Positions 1-11,952 of a stretch of 64,000 nucleotides of DNA are shown here, piece after piece. The DNA is from Ifrita kowaldi. Lineage: Eukaryota; Chordata; Aves; Passeriformes; Cinclosomatidae. The position numbers were made by a program, and so were the translations under genes. Location of the stretch: the NCBI GenBank assembly GCA_013398055.1, contig VZRS01014559.1, positions 83,354 to 147,353 on the forward strand. Direction: 5' to 3'. The notes beneath the pieces were generated by a model that was given only the letters and a program-made list of their open reading frames with translations, was not told the DNA's origin and searched no databases. Position 1 is the first letter of the stretch. Each line of letters begins with the position of its first letter.

Positions 1-337
1 ATGAGTTTCATCATCTAAGGCAATGGTCATGAACTCCTTCTTTGTTCCCTAACTCAAAATAATCAACCATCTTGAATAATCAGGAGTCACAGCCTACATA
101 TGACATAATAATTAATCTTAATCCCAGTGAAATGACTAACATAGCAGCAAAATTTAAAGAAAGATTACAAGGAAAACAATTGACCTAATTTGGTCTGATA
201 TTTATTCTAGCATTAATATTTAAGCACAGATGAGCAATTCTGCTTAAAAGTCAGTTCTACCGTGTGTCTTACCGTATTTAGCATGCTTAAATCAATTCTG
301 CTTGGAAAATAAAAATTCTTTAATTAGAGGCATTTAC

Positions 338-503
338 CTGTCAAGGATTAATTCTTGTCCTGTAAAATGGTTCACTGCAGATGGGCCATAATTCCAGATG
401 ATCTCTTCAGCAGCAATGAAGTACTGTCTTATCTTTGTACTCTTATTGCGATCTCTTGTGGATTTCTTACAATCTTCTACTTTAAAAAGGGCCTGCATAC
501 CAC
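338..503 (-). CDS. CP: CP coding exon 6: end of domain 2 and start of domain 3
   Basis: Too broken by stops in other frames to stand out as an open frame. Acceptor TTTTTATCCAG and donor GTAAAT enclose 166 nt in the right phase. It reads GGMQALFKVEDCKKS, a charged linker, then YFIAAEEIIWNYGPS, the start of domain 3. Met350 is the predicted axial copper ligand. A linker sequon N367-K-S is present. Confidence 0.9.
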
Positions 504-3500
504 CTGGATAAAAAGGAGGTAGAGAAACCTAGAGAGAAGGAACTGCATTTTGTTTTCTCTTCCCCTGCGTCCAACAGCTCTTCTGTTCCCTGGACGATTC
601 CCACCCCATTGATGGATATGAAAATCACAAAGTGGCTATAAAAGAAGGCACGCTAGCTGAGCTAGGATTTTAAAACACAGCCATGGTATCTACAGCAGGC
701 AGACAGGTGCGGTAAAGGGCATTCTGCTTGTAAAGCTGCAACGGGCATGGCAGAGATTAGGGGAGGGTGGACGCAGTGCTGTCAGTGAACACTTCAGCTG
801 TCAGATGTTACCAGACTGACCATTCTCCAGCTAAATATAATCAACAGCTTACTTGTGGAAATCCCAAGTCTCTGCATCCTAAGGGAAGCAGTTAGCAAAT
901 CTTCTTGCTGGAGATACAAATAATATAGTGAAGAGAGCCCTTTTACAGCTATAAATCAGACCAATTTGTAGGATTTAAGTCTTGTCCAGGATGCTTCATC
1001 TATATCAGGATGTTGCTTGATGTGACAACTATTTCAAAGCTTGGAACCTCTGTGTAATTGAGTCTGTAGGTCACATATTTCTCTTTAGATCAAAGTTTTC
1101 AAATCTTGGAGAATGATTTTCAGTTCTGTGTTCTTTCCCACTTCTGTGACAAATTACTTCCCTCACTTACAGCAATATAGGTCATTCAAAAGCATGGAAT
1201 TAGCTTCTGAATATTTCATATGGCTATTAAAACTGAAAATACAGGATAATACAGGGAAGAGAAAAGAACATCTCAGCTTGTTTACCAATGCACTTTCCAG
1301 AATATGTATTTATCAGCAGGCAATTTAGCCTGCCTGTCCTGTGCCCCTTGCCAAACATGGAATGAGCCCCAACTCTTTTGTTGGCAAATAGAAAATTGTG
1401 GTTAGTTATCTCCAGCAAGAGGCAAACATCATGCTGGTTTTTTGTCCAAGGGCGAGGCTTGCAAAAGTGCAGCTGCGCTAACTGCTGCCAGCTGATGATG
1501 ATGTCCATTAGAGAAGAGAATCCCTTGATTCCCATGGCTACATGCTCAAACCCATCTAATGCACTTGTAGGCATTTCAATTTTAATTACTATGAGAGTTT
1601 TGTTACCTAGAGGAGAATATTGCCTGGCATATCACTAGGTCAAGAGCCCTGCAAAAGTGACTCAGTAAACTCTTAGCTGAAGCTAAAAGAATTCTGATCA
1701 CTGAAACTTGTACTGTACCTTCAATATGGTCATTCACTTGGCAGCTGAGCAGCCATTCCCCAGGGCTCCTTGGTACCATGATAGCATCAATGAATGTGGC
1801 TGGGAAGAGGCTGATGGTGTCAACTCGATGATGCCTTTCTATTAAGGTCTGTCCATGAAAGTAGGCTGAATGGATATCAGCTTCATTACCCATGCCAAAA
1901 AGATGCCATTTTATCTTATCTTCCACACACATTGTGAGGTTTGGGAGGTATCCATACATGTACCCATTGATTGCTAAAATAAATGTTGTTTATTACAGTT
2001 AACTTCACAGACCTCAGGATTTTTTCTTCAAATGCAGGTATCAAACAACCACTGCTCTGTTCTTCCAAATAGAAAGAGCCTCAAAAGAAAGCTCCACATC
2101 TTTGAAAATCAGTGCCAGTATCAGACACATGCTTCCTCTACATAGCTATGATTCTGGAATCCATGTCAGAGCCAGAGATGTCTTTTTTGTTTACACTAAC
2201 AGTAAAAACTGTTTTTCTAAATTGTGAAATTATGGTACAGAGCTGAGGACTAAGAGCAAAGTAACACAAATCTGTTTAGAGTGCCTGGGAAAATTACACT
2301 GGCAAAGAGCTTCTTGGCCCCTAAGAATTTTATATCACAACTCCAAAGGTTTGATTGTACAATATTTGCCATCAATTTTAAACTTTATAAATTTTTATTT
2401 AAAAGAATCTTTCTTAATCCTCTAAAAAAAGAGCCTTGATTAGAAAAAAAATCTACAATTCATCTTTCAAAGAGACAAGAGAAAAATATTACTTCATGAT
2501 ATCAGTGAAGAGCAACATTAACATAATGGTTTCTCACAGTGCATTTTATTGCTTTCCCGGAAGTCTTCATCATCCTTGTCCACTTTGGAAGGCTCGAAAC
2601 AGTATGTTCTGATATTGTCCTCTAGATACCAGCTGAGATTTTCATCCACCACAGAAAACATAAGGATAAATTCAGCATCAAAGTGTTGATCACTGTCCCT
2701 ATTCATTGTATCTGAAAAAGAAAGTGGTATATTCAAAATATTTGGTAACTGACATTATTTTTTTGTCAGTTTTAATTCTAGTCTCAGTAGGGCTGGACCC
2801 TGTTTACTTCATGTTTTGACACTTCTTGAGTGTGACTGTACACATAAACTTACAGACATACTCAGGAAGCAACAATCCCTTTTGATAGATTCTATAAAAT
2901 TACTGAGAATAAATATTGCGTGTTAATCTCTTTCTTATATCAGTATTTACAACTCCTTGCACATTGCTAGCATAGCACAGCTCACTCATATAGATTTGTG
3001 GACAAAGTATTCTGCAAATTATATTCACTCTCATACACAAAATCAAACTACTTCCTACACTATTGAAGGCAGCTAATTGAGAAGACCAAAAGCAGTTATT
3101 TCAAAATAAATTGTAATCTTCTCCTCTTCCAGGAAGTTATTTCACTGATATTTATCAATGATCATTATAAATTACCTTGCATAGGTATTTATTTACTCAC
3201 TTATTTATTTATGGTTTACCTTTCCTGCAAATTATTAAAGGCCCAACAAGACCTGAGGCAACATCTCTTGGAGCATCTATGTGGGAGTGGTAAGCCCTGG
3301 TTATGCAGTCTGCATCTCCTTTAGCTGGACCTTGATCTTCTGTCACATCCCATGTGTAAGTGTACTGGCCTCCAGGCTCCACAGCATCATCTCGCTTTTG
3401 AAAATCTTTGGTGGTGTCAGGATAAAGAGCACCTGAAGAGTTCCACACAGCCACCATTAGCACAACACATTCACAGTAGGGTGTCAGGATAGCACCTGCC

Positions 3501-6500
3501 ATGCTGAAAGTTGACTACATGCTGCAGAAAAATGGACTGAGCACCTGAATATGGATTAAAACCCCACAACTTTTAAATCAGATTAGTAGATGTTTTCTTT
3601 CTCTTTAGGAATCTTTTCATTTGCCTTTGAAGTCCATAGGAGTACTTCGATTAATGGCCCATTAAAGCTAGTCCTTAATTTATTGGGAGGGGACTACGTA
3701 CTTCTTGTAAAAAGATAACAATTCAAATATTTGTAAAATATTTGTTAAATATTAATCTTGTAACCTGTTCTAAAAAATTGCATATGCCCTGAAGGAATAT
3801 AGGTGTTACTGCAATGATAGCAATAGAAAAAAATTCCAAAAAGTGTACATACTGCTACGTAATACACTGTTCTGATCCCACAGAGTGTGTCTCTATCAAG
3901 ACACAGACTAGTTGTAATGAAAAAGTCCGCAAAATACTAGAAGCTAGGCTGATACTTCATAAATTCTTCTAATGAAAGATTTTTAAAGAGTGATTTTGAG
4001 CCATCATATTCTCAACAATTCACACACTGTTTTTAAGGCTCAGTAATAAAACTTTCGACAGCCATATTCTGATGCCATCCAGTGCAGAAAATCCCCCATG
4101 GCCTGAATGTGACCAGACTGGCTATTGCAAGGACAAGCCATCACCTATCCCAATAGCACCCCTGAATACATCCTAGAGTGTGTCAGACTTTCATCTCATT
4201 AATTAATTACCGAGCAGTATCTGTTTCTCCATTTTAAGAAACTCTTGTGTATCTTATATACACAAATTTAGTGTTAAGAACTTAGAAAAGTACATTATTA
4301 CTGTTAACAATATCTTCCTCACAGCATCAAATTTTGATATATACCCCCCATATCTGAATCTCTTATATATCTTTATATCCTTATTTTGGTTGAAACACAA
4401 ATACTCTTATTTCAGGTAAAATGTTGATCTAAATTTGCCTTCTTTACAAATTCCACTTTTGGCTTTGTATTTCGCTCTTGAAAATTATCAAACTTAGCTC
4501 CTATTTTAAATTGATTGTGTCTAATTTAAAACTCTATTAACTTGACCAGTCTTCTCTCTGATGAGAGAATACCACTTGGAGGGATGATTAATTTTTGATA
4601 AATTCTGGCACAGAAATGAATCAAGCTTACCTTCATTTTCTTTTGTGTATCTTACACCATGTGGATGCAGCGTGTAGTTTCTGGAAGCAAAGTTTTTCAA
4701 GTGAATAGTGATGGAATCTCCAACTTCTCCCTTAATTATAGGACCTAAAAAACCCAGCCAGGAAGGTTTGTCAACAATCACATCATATAAATGATTGGTA
4801 TACTGAACGTAGATAGCCTTCTTGTAAGTTCTTCCTATCCTGCGTGGTCCTCTTTTGAGAAAGACTTCAGCCTGCCTGTAAAGAAAATACACAAACATAT
4901 CTGTAGTGCGGTTTTAATTAATAGTCTCAAATAAAGACCAGGCTTCTGCAGTGCTGTGCACAACTATGTGCAAGCCTTGTTGTGAAATAAGTTAATACTG
5001 ATGAAAAATGCGAAGTATTTTCTACGAGGCGGAGTATTGTTTGAGCATATGGGGAAGGAATTGTATGTACCTTGGCAAGCACAGGTCTGAAGCGTAATTA
5101 AAATGCCAGTTGAGAGCTCCACTTGGGGAGCATAAACTTAGTTGCAAAGACTCAGTTACTATAATTCTGAGTGCATGAGGCTTTTGAGCTACAACCTAAA
5201 TCAAACAAATATGTCATGGCTCTCCTTGGACCGTTTAAACAGATACCATTTAGTTTTAGAGTATTCCTTCTGCATTGTGCTTTTCCCTGCCCCTATAAAT
5301 ATCAATCTCTGCATAAGCGCAGCCTCATAAAGGGTCCAGGAGGGGAAGGGGAATCAGAGAAGCTGAAACTGAAAAGTACAATACAAGGGACCAGCTCCAT
5401 TGCAGGCATATAACCACTGAAAACCTGAAATTAACGTAGCGTGCTGCAGGTCACTACAAACCAGAGAAAAGCAGTGAAAGTGCAGTGAACAGGAGTGGTT
5501 TGTTGTATTACGACACAGCTCTGCAATTCTCAGACAAGATGCCCTGTTTCCACGCCTGATCAGAATTACTAGCCTGCTGAATCCCTGGCAGTGTCTTATA
5601 CCTCACAAAGTTTGTGAGTGGAAAAAATAAAAGGCTGACTGCTTCATCTCACACCTGATCGAGTGGCAGGTTATGGCTGAGGCTCTCACTAGAGAAAGCA
5701 AGCGGCAGGAAATCTAATCCCTCACCCACAAACCAAACGAGAACTGCATTTTTGAGATTTTTCTAATTTCTGATTTCTCTTGTCATTGTTTTTGCTTTGA
5801 TATAGTTCTATTTAATTTTAAAGGCACTGAAAAGATAGAAGGAAGGAATACTTCTTCTCTCTCAAATATTTTTCTGATGCCTTTTATATCTGAGTTTTCT
5901 TTATTGATTATTCAGACTTCCAGGGTGCTCCCTTCCTCCTCACCCTACATTTCTTCAGCCTACTTACTGCTCTCACTCTGCACAGAACCCTCCTTGCCTT
6001 GTAACGAGCAACCCAGCTCCTCCACGGTGGGTGAAAGTACTCGGCTGTGCTTCTGTAACAGTGAAAACCATACCTGCCAACAATGAATAACTAAAAAGGA
6101 AACCTGTGCTCAGTAGGAAAGTTTTAAATTTGTCAAGATTCTGCATTTAAAAACAACAGCAAAAATCATCTCTTCAGCGCTAGCACCTTAGACATTCAAA
6201 ATTAAACACCATCAGACATTCACGGTCTTATTCTAGTCTCTACTTAGTAAATATTTCATTACAACAAATTCACACCCCACTACATATTCCAGTGCTCTGA
6301 ATTAGCAGAACGTTGGAATGCAATTCTCAAGTGAGCCAGGAAAAACATGGAAATTCCCTTATATGTCTGATAGAAAATCCACTGACACCAACAAGACTCA
6401 CCAAGTTTTCAGTCCGGCCCTGGTGTCTAAACCAGGTGAAGCTGTAAAATAAAACTCAACCAGTGACCCTGCTTTACTTACTCTTCTTCGGCAAAAAGCT

Positions 6501-6636
6501 GCCCAGAGATGGCATTGGCATCACCAGGTGCATAGTTCCAGGCAGTCTCTGTAATGCCAATATAGTACTCCCTGTTCACTGCCCCAACTTGGCAACAGCA
6601 AGAAACAAGCAAGCAGCTTAGGAGAAATAGCTTCAT
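338..6636 (-). CDS. CP: Ceruloplasmin, 5' part (exons 1-6; gene runs off the window)
   Basis: Secreted multicopper ferroxidase that oxidises Fe(II) for loading onto transferrin. Six exons join on the minus strand: 6636-6482, 4875-4631, 3432-3220, 2711-2538, 1973-1719 and 503-338. All have GT-AG borders and consistent phases, giving 402 complete codons plus 2 nt. Residues 1 to about 19 form a signal peptide. Cupredoxin domain 1 follows, with His-X-His pairs at H122/H124 and H182/H184, the family's trinuclear-site ligands. Domain 2 has a type 1 copper set at H297, C340, H345 and M350. Domain 3 starts near Y375 (YFIAAEEIIWNY). The start is the first ATG, directly before the signal peptide and about 65 nt below a TATA box. 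The remaining exons lie beyond position 1. Hephaestin is the main alternative, but the adjoining TM4SF cluster argues for CP. Introns of 504-1718, 1974-2537, 2712-3219, 3433-4630 and 4876-6481 hold nothing else I recognise. Confidence 0.93.
1719..1973 (-). CDS. CP: CP coding exon 5: domain 2 type 1 copper ligands
   Basis: Acceptor TTTTAG and GTACAG donor, 255 nt. It encodes INGYMYGYLPNLTMC, LFGMGNEADIHSAYFHGQ (H297), LFPATF and PGEWLLSCQVNDHIE (C340, H345). The fourth (axial) ligand position falls just across the intron in exon 6. Confidence 0.92.
2538..2711 (-). CDS. CP: CP coding exon 4: start of domain 2
   Basis: Acceptor TTTTTCAG and GTGAGA donor, 174 nt. It encodes EFILMFSVVDENLSWYLEDN and VDKDDEDFRESNKMH, the strongly conserved start of an even-numbered cupredoxin domain. 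The codon split with exon 5 restores Ser263. Confidence 0.92.
3220..3432 (-). CDS. CP: CP coding exon 3: domain 1, second His-X-His
   Basis: Acceptor CTCTTCAG at the high-coordinate end and GTAAAC donor at 3219. The 213 nt encode LYPDTTKDFQ, GGQYTYTW and YHSHIDAP (H182/H184), then SGLVGPLIICRK, the standard end of cupredoxin domain 1. Confidence 0.92.
4631..4875 (-). CDS. CP: CP coding exon 2: domain 1, first His-X-His
   Basis: Acceptor TTTCTTTACAG, then 245 nt to a GTAAGC donor. It encodes the family motifs RRIGRTYKKAIYVQYT and WLGFLGPIIK, and LHPHGVRY with H122/H124, which by family precedent bind copper. A sequon N118-Y-T lies just before these histidines. Confidence 0.92.
6482..6636 (-). 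CDS. CP: CP coding exon 1: signal peptide and start of domain 1
   Basis: Starts at ATG 6636-6634 and encodes a hydrophobic leader (MKLFLLSCLLVSCCC) followed by REYYIGITETAWNYAPGDAN, the start of cupredoxin domain 1. It ends after 51 codons plus 2 nt at a GTAAGT donor (6481-6476). The leader is unusually rich in Cys (four). Confidence 0.92.
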
Positions 6637-6700
6637 TTTGCATTCATGAACCTTGTGGAAAACACGAAATAAAAACACAGAACAGGCACATGCAATTTCC

Positions 6701-6707
6701 CTTTATA
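6701..6707 (-). promoter_or_regulatory. CP: Candidate CP TATA box
   Basis: On the minus strand the sequence reads ACATATAAAGGG, a good TATA box about 65 nt upstream of the CP ATG. It would place initiation near 6672-6678 and give a 5' UTR of about 40 nt. Confidence 0.5.
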
Positions 6708-6757
6708 TGTTCCTATCCCTCCTACCCCCCACATCCTTACCTCCCCCTCCCTGCTCC

Positions 6758-6796
6758 TGTTTGCTTTTGTGAACACAATAAAACCAATTGCACAAT
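6758..6796 (-). promoter_or_regulatory. CP: Candidate FOXA and C/EBP sites upstream of CP
   Basis: ATTGCACAAT at 6787-6796 is close to the palindromic C/EBP consensus. TGTTTGC at 6758-6764 (plus-strand reading) fits the FOXA core. Both lie 50-90 bp upstream of the CP TATA box. C/EBP and FOXA factors drive liver acute-phase genes, which suits CP. Binding is inferred from motif match only. Confidence 0.35.
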
Positions 6797-6799
6797 GTC

Positions 6800-9700
6800 T
6801 CTGTGTGTCAAGAGCAAACAAAAGATTCTGGTAACCTCATCAGTTCAGAAAATCAAAGGAATTTTTTCTTTTTCTGCCAACCTACAATCACACAAATTAG
6901 CATTCAGACTGTCATGGAGTGTAAATCTTGTCACTGAATTGAAAGCAGATTTAAATGGATTTACAGACTTAAGCTTAATTACATTCTTCGCTATCTTCAT
7001 CACTCTCTCTACAGCTTGTATGCTACTGAGAAAATAATCCCCATGATATGTGGCACAAGAGCACAATTTCTCAAGCACACTGTGAAGAGTTCTAAGTGAC
7101 ACTTTTTCTCTGTGTATCTGCTCTGCATTGACAAAAGGAGGCCAAGTTGTGCCTGCTCCTGCCTGTTCACACTACCAAACTGGTGTGGCACAAGCAGAAA
7201 ATGGAGGACTGAGGTCGCTGGGACCAGTGTGCCCACCAGTGCATGCTTGGGTTAGCTCTGCTACCCACCACAGTTCCCTTGGAAATGTAATTTTAGCACA
7301 AAGTGTGGCACATATTTCTAGGGATGGAAAGGCCCAGCTATTCATACATGGAGGTGGGGAGGTTTTCATCCCCTTTCCAAGCAGTTTTAGTATTGCTGAA
7401 ATGAGGCTCAGAAATTCCACAAAATGACCCCCCTATGTTATCTTCCTCCTAATCTGTTGCCAGACAGGATAAGCCACATTCTTCAATGATTAAAAATGTA
7501 AGATCCAGATAATCTTAACTGTTGCCATTGTCCAAATGCACTACCCAGTGCCAAAGGCTTCTTTTGCTTTATTCAAGTTCTGTAAACATTTTGTATTAGT
7601 CTCACTGAAAAATAAGAACAAAATTGGACCTTAAACACAGAATGCTTAAAAACCACCTAATTAAAGTTTGCAATGGCACTTTTGTGGAGTATATATCAAT
7701 TACAACATGGTTGTGTCTAAAGCTTTAGGCATACAAAGCCACCTGCAAACTTCTATTAAAAAATACGCATTTTTGGTCACTTGGGAATTCTTAAAAAATG
7801 TCGTCTGTGCTCTGAGCACTGACACAGTCACACTCATTCTAAATTACAATTACAATTTTCCATTGTATGGCAACTTAAAATTATCTGTAATAAGCACCAT
7901 CTCTTTGGCAGGTATTTTAATACTGGTCACAAAAATTATGATTATTTTGGATAGAAGACTAAGATTCAGAACATAACTAAAGTATAGCAGTTTCCGTTTA
8001 ATGACATAAAAATCTGTCTTATTCACCAGGACTATGGTATACAATAATTCACCAATTTCAATCACTATTCCTATCAGGCACTGTCAGAATATTGAATTTC
8101 ATAATCTCACCTTCTGGAACCTACACATCTGAGTTAAATGGAGGACTTCTCTCTAAATGAGTAAGCCAAAGCTGAGATTTTGAAATCTGACCAAATCTAT
8201 GATGAAATTCTGGAGTTTCACAGGTTTATGTCACATGTTCAAAATTATTTCTGTAGGGATTTTTTTCCTTTGCCATGGACAAAGATCAGTAGTGCAGTGG
8301 AAAGATCAGCTTATCCAGGTTGCATATGCCCCATTCGTAAATTAAGTGAGGTAAAAATGAGAAAACATTTACCTCCTGTTATAATACTTAAATCCAAAGT
8401 CATTCCTTAATACAGTCCTTAATAAATAAGTTGTTCATGCATAAGGAGGCTATTTGGTTTATTTTTGTTCAGATTTCCATTTGATTGAGAAAGAGAAAAA
8501 CCACACGAGCAATACCCTTGAAATCTCCACATTTATTTGAGGGTAAAAATATAAACTTTACTTTGCCTTAGAACCCTGAATCCTCTAAATTACTCTTCCT
8601 TGATTTGCAAAATAACTGCATGTTGTTCTTATGTAAAAATATAACAAAAACTTCTGACAGGCAGTATTTTTCCATTCCCACTTTTAATCGTGCCTCTCCC
8701 AGACTTTCAGATTATCTGTATGCCTAAGCACACTCCTCTTATCTTTTTCTTAAGGAACTCAAAAAACTGACCAAAGTACCTCAGTTTCTCAAGTCTGTAT
8801 TATCTTCAGAGGGTGTCTGAAAAGCAGGAACTTCTCTCAGGACCTAAATAAAAAGACCCTATTTAATTGGTTAAATTATGAGTCTGCAGTTTGGTGTCAT
8901 GAATATCCCTTTATTGTTTTAAACCATAGTACCTCGTTTCTCATATTGAGGATGCTGAAATGCACTGACTGTTTTTAAAATCCCCAAAATTGCATTGAAA
9001 AGATAAAGCTGATCTTCTGCTTCAACAATTTTCCTTGAAAGAAAAGAATAAACAGACTCCCAAACTGAATATTCTGACAAAAGGTCTCAACAAGATCACA
9101 CAGTGAGGCTGAATTGAACCCCCACCATTTCACAATTCCCGGATTTGAATGGTGTGTGTCTATTGCCTGCTGCCCATGCTGCTGCTCCGGCTGCCTGCAG
9201 ACCCCTGCAGTTAAACACCCTTTATAGAGTTGCTGCAGCTTCATTTGTCCTCTGCCGCTCTATGTGGAAAACCCTTCTATCCATAATGGTAACAATCAGG
9301 AAACTGTAGTTTAGCAAGATTCACTTTTACCTACACAAGGATTAATATAAATATACCCTAAAAGGCAAAGGTATGGATGGGGCTCCACAGTATTTTACTA
9401 CAAAACCAAGTGCCTACAGTGATTTCCAGCTGCAGTCTTTTAAATGAATGGCATTACTCTTCCAGACACAGAATCCTAATACTCTGGCAAAATGCGCTGG
9501 CTGTGGGGGACGAATAATGCTGGAACTCTTACTGCAGATTCAGCACTAACTCCTCCCTGCCAGGAGTTTATAAACTCAAATTGGCAGCTTTCTTCCTGTT
9601 GTGCCTCGGGTATTTTATGTGGGGATTTCAGCAGGCAGGACGTGCATTTCATGTCCAGGAACTCTTGTGAAAAAAAGGGTTTCTCATATTCCAGCATGGT

Positions 9701-11610
9701 GCAAGCTTTGTCCTGGCCCCAAGGGCCACTTCTCCCTGTTGTTGTTGGGTGAGGTCTGTGTTCTGCAGCTGGATGGTCATGTTGCCTCAAACACCACCAT
9801 CGGGATCATTGGTTATGTCTAGATTTCAAGCCAGTTAATTAATATTCTTTACAGGAATCTTGGTTCTGCTGCCAGGCACAGCTCATAGCACCTATTGTTA
9901 GAGACAAAATATTTAGGATTGAATCAGGACTTAAATTGATTGGACCAAGGTTAACTTTGCCTTACATCCAAAAGCCCTGTGTGAAACTGGCTGTTAAATT
10001 TGGAAATACAACCCACAGTTAGCCTTTAGTATTCTTACAATCAATTTCAAATTAATAAACTGCCCCTTTAAAAGCTGAACCATCAGGTCACAGTTGAATC
10101 TGGCTATGGCAATGGAGATGCTAGATTCTGGATTATGGGTAAAGAGGGTTGCAGGATCAAGAAGCTCAACAAGAACTACATTACATGTCTCCTTATTTAA
10201 TCTAAGCTCCAAAAATAAGAGATGTCTGTGATAGAGTGGAAATGTAAATTCACCAGATACAATCACACAAAAAATGATAAATTAAAGACAGATCCAGCGT
10301 TTGCAGGCAAGAAATCAGCAAGATTCTCTGAGATGTTTGGTAGGAGTACAGGTTGATTTTTAAGTTTTCTTTCTTATCCTTCTGTCCACAAACAATATCC
10401 ATAAATCCATAAAAATGTAGAATTATCATTTAAGATAAATGATATGTCACATATTTAAGCCTAGAGAAAAACAAGTATGCAGTGACACAGTCCTCATTTT
10501 ATAATCATGCCTTTGTATCATGCACCTCTGACCATCCATGCCACCTTGAACCATCTCCCAAATGACTAGCCCCATTCTTAAATATCATTAATTACTTTAT
10601 GACTTCTTGCAACTTAAAAGAAACTAAGCAATTAAAATTTTAGATGCATTCTTGAAATCCTACAGGAGGAAATTAACTATTCAAAACAATCTGATAAAAG
10701 AATATGAAGGCAAAATCTCAATATTGTCTTGAAACAGAATTAAATAACTGATCTATTCTATTTTTTCTAAATAACTTACCCAAAGCTGACACCTATTATA
10801 TGGTTTGCATTTCTAACAGTGTTTAATATTTGATGACAGTGTACCTGAATCCCACTAGTTCTGATGTAATAAGGATACATGCATTAATGCAAGTCTGAAG
10901 TACATATTTCTCTTTCCTCTGGGTGTTCGTTGTCTAAAAACCAGAGTGCTAAATACAGCCAAATGCTGCCCATGCAACTGCGAATGGGCCAGATGTCCGC
11001 TTCATTGTGAATCCCTGAATTTTCACTGGGAATGAAATAATAATTCTCTGAGAAAGTAAAAATACCTTTTAGCTGCAAATTTAAAAGAGATTATTCTTTT
11101 TCATCTGATCATTATTGTCAAGAATGTTAGCCTTCCATTGTAGCATGCTCAGGACACCTTGAAGAATATTAACAAGCTAGCATTGGGTGGTCACAAGGTT
11201 CCCTCATATGTTCCCTCAAGTCACATCATACTTGACTAAAAGAAAAAAGTTTGTCTCTAAGTATAAAGTGAAAAGAAACCCAGTGCAGCTCTTAACAGGT
11301 ACCTATTAGCACAGCTGAGTTCAGACCTGTGTGTTTAATCTGTCAATCAGGCCCAGGTGCCTTTTTTACCACAGGAAAACTTGATACACTTTTTTCAGTA
11401 ATTGCTTTTTGCAGTTAAGAACTTCTAAGATGGAAGGAGCAGGGTAGGCTCTGCCCTCCACCGCCATCATGGTCTCTCTGTAACTAAAATTCATTCATTT
11501 AGAAATCATGGCTTCACGCTGTGCACTAACAACCCGTCCTGAGGTACTGGGCTTTGAACCATGCCCTTTTGGAACAACAAATAGTCATACGGTCTAAGCA
11601 ATGACAAGGG
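6800..11610. other. Intergenic, CP to TM4SF18
   Basis: AT-rich, no recognised gene, RNA or repeat family. Short open frames here (the longest about 115 codons) match no family I know and lack splice or promoter support. The CP promoter lies at the low-coordinate end and the TM4SF18 poly(A) region at the high-coordinate end. Confidence 0.6.
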
Positions 11611-11634
11611 AGTACAAAAGCAGTCCTACATCAG

Positions 11635-11640
11635 TTTATT
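11635..11640 (-). terminator. TM4SF18: TM4SF18 poly(A) signal AATAAA
   Basis: AATAAA on the minus strand about 300 nt downstream of the TM4SF18 stop, giving a short 3' UTR. Cleavage would be near 11612-11622. Confidence 0.6.
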
Positions 11641-11937
11641 AAAAAAAAATTAGGTGATTTCAATACCAAAGCAGTTCCATTGTATTCAAACACCCCTATT
11701 GTCACAAGTTGGAGGGCAAAAGAATGAACTGTCCCTGCCTGGAGCAACAGGACAGGTGAAGAAAAATGTAGATGTCAGATAGTTCAAATATACTTCATCC
11801 AAAATAGAGAAGCTTGACAGACAGAGATTTAAGATGAGGGTTTCATTTTTCTTTGTAGCACTCCGATCTACCATTATGGATTATGGAGAGGCCATCTCTC
11901 TCTTTTTCTGGAGGTGGGGGAGATTTCCTGGCCATTT

Positions 11938-11952
11938 TCAGAGAATCCCAGC
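11938..11952 (-). CDS. TM4SF18: TM4SF18 coding exon 5 (four codons and stop)
   Basis: After the acceptor GTTTTTGTTTGCAG the sequence reads Ala-Gly-Ile-Leu-stop. This resembles the human C-terminus (Pro-Gly-Ile-Ile as I recall it) and brings the total to 201 residues. Confidence 0.85.
   Translation of the reverse strand, partial: AGIL

Noticed and set aside
7668..7976. 102-codon plus-strand open frame between CP and TM4SF18
   Set aside because: AT-rich chance frame with an Ile/Leu/Asn-rich peptide, no known domain, and a minus-strand frame partly overlapping it.
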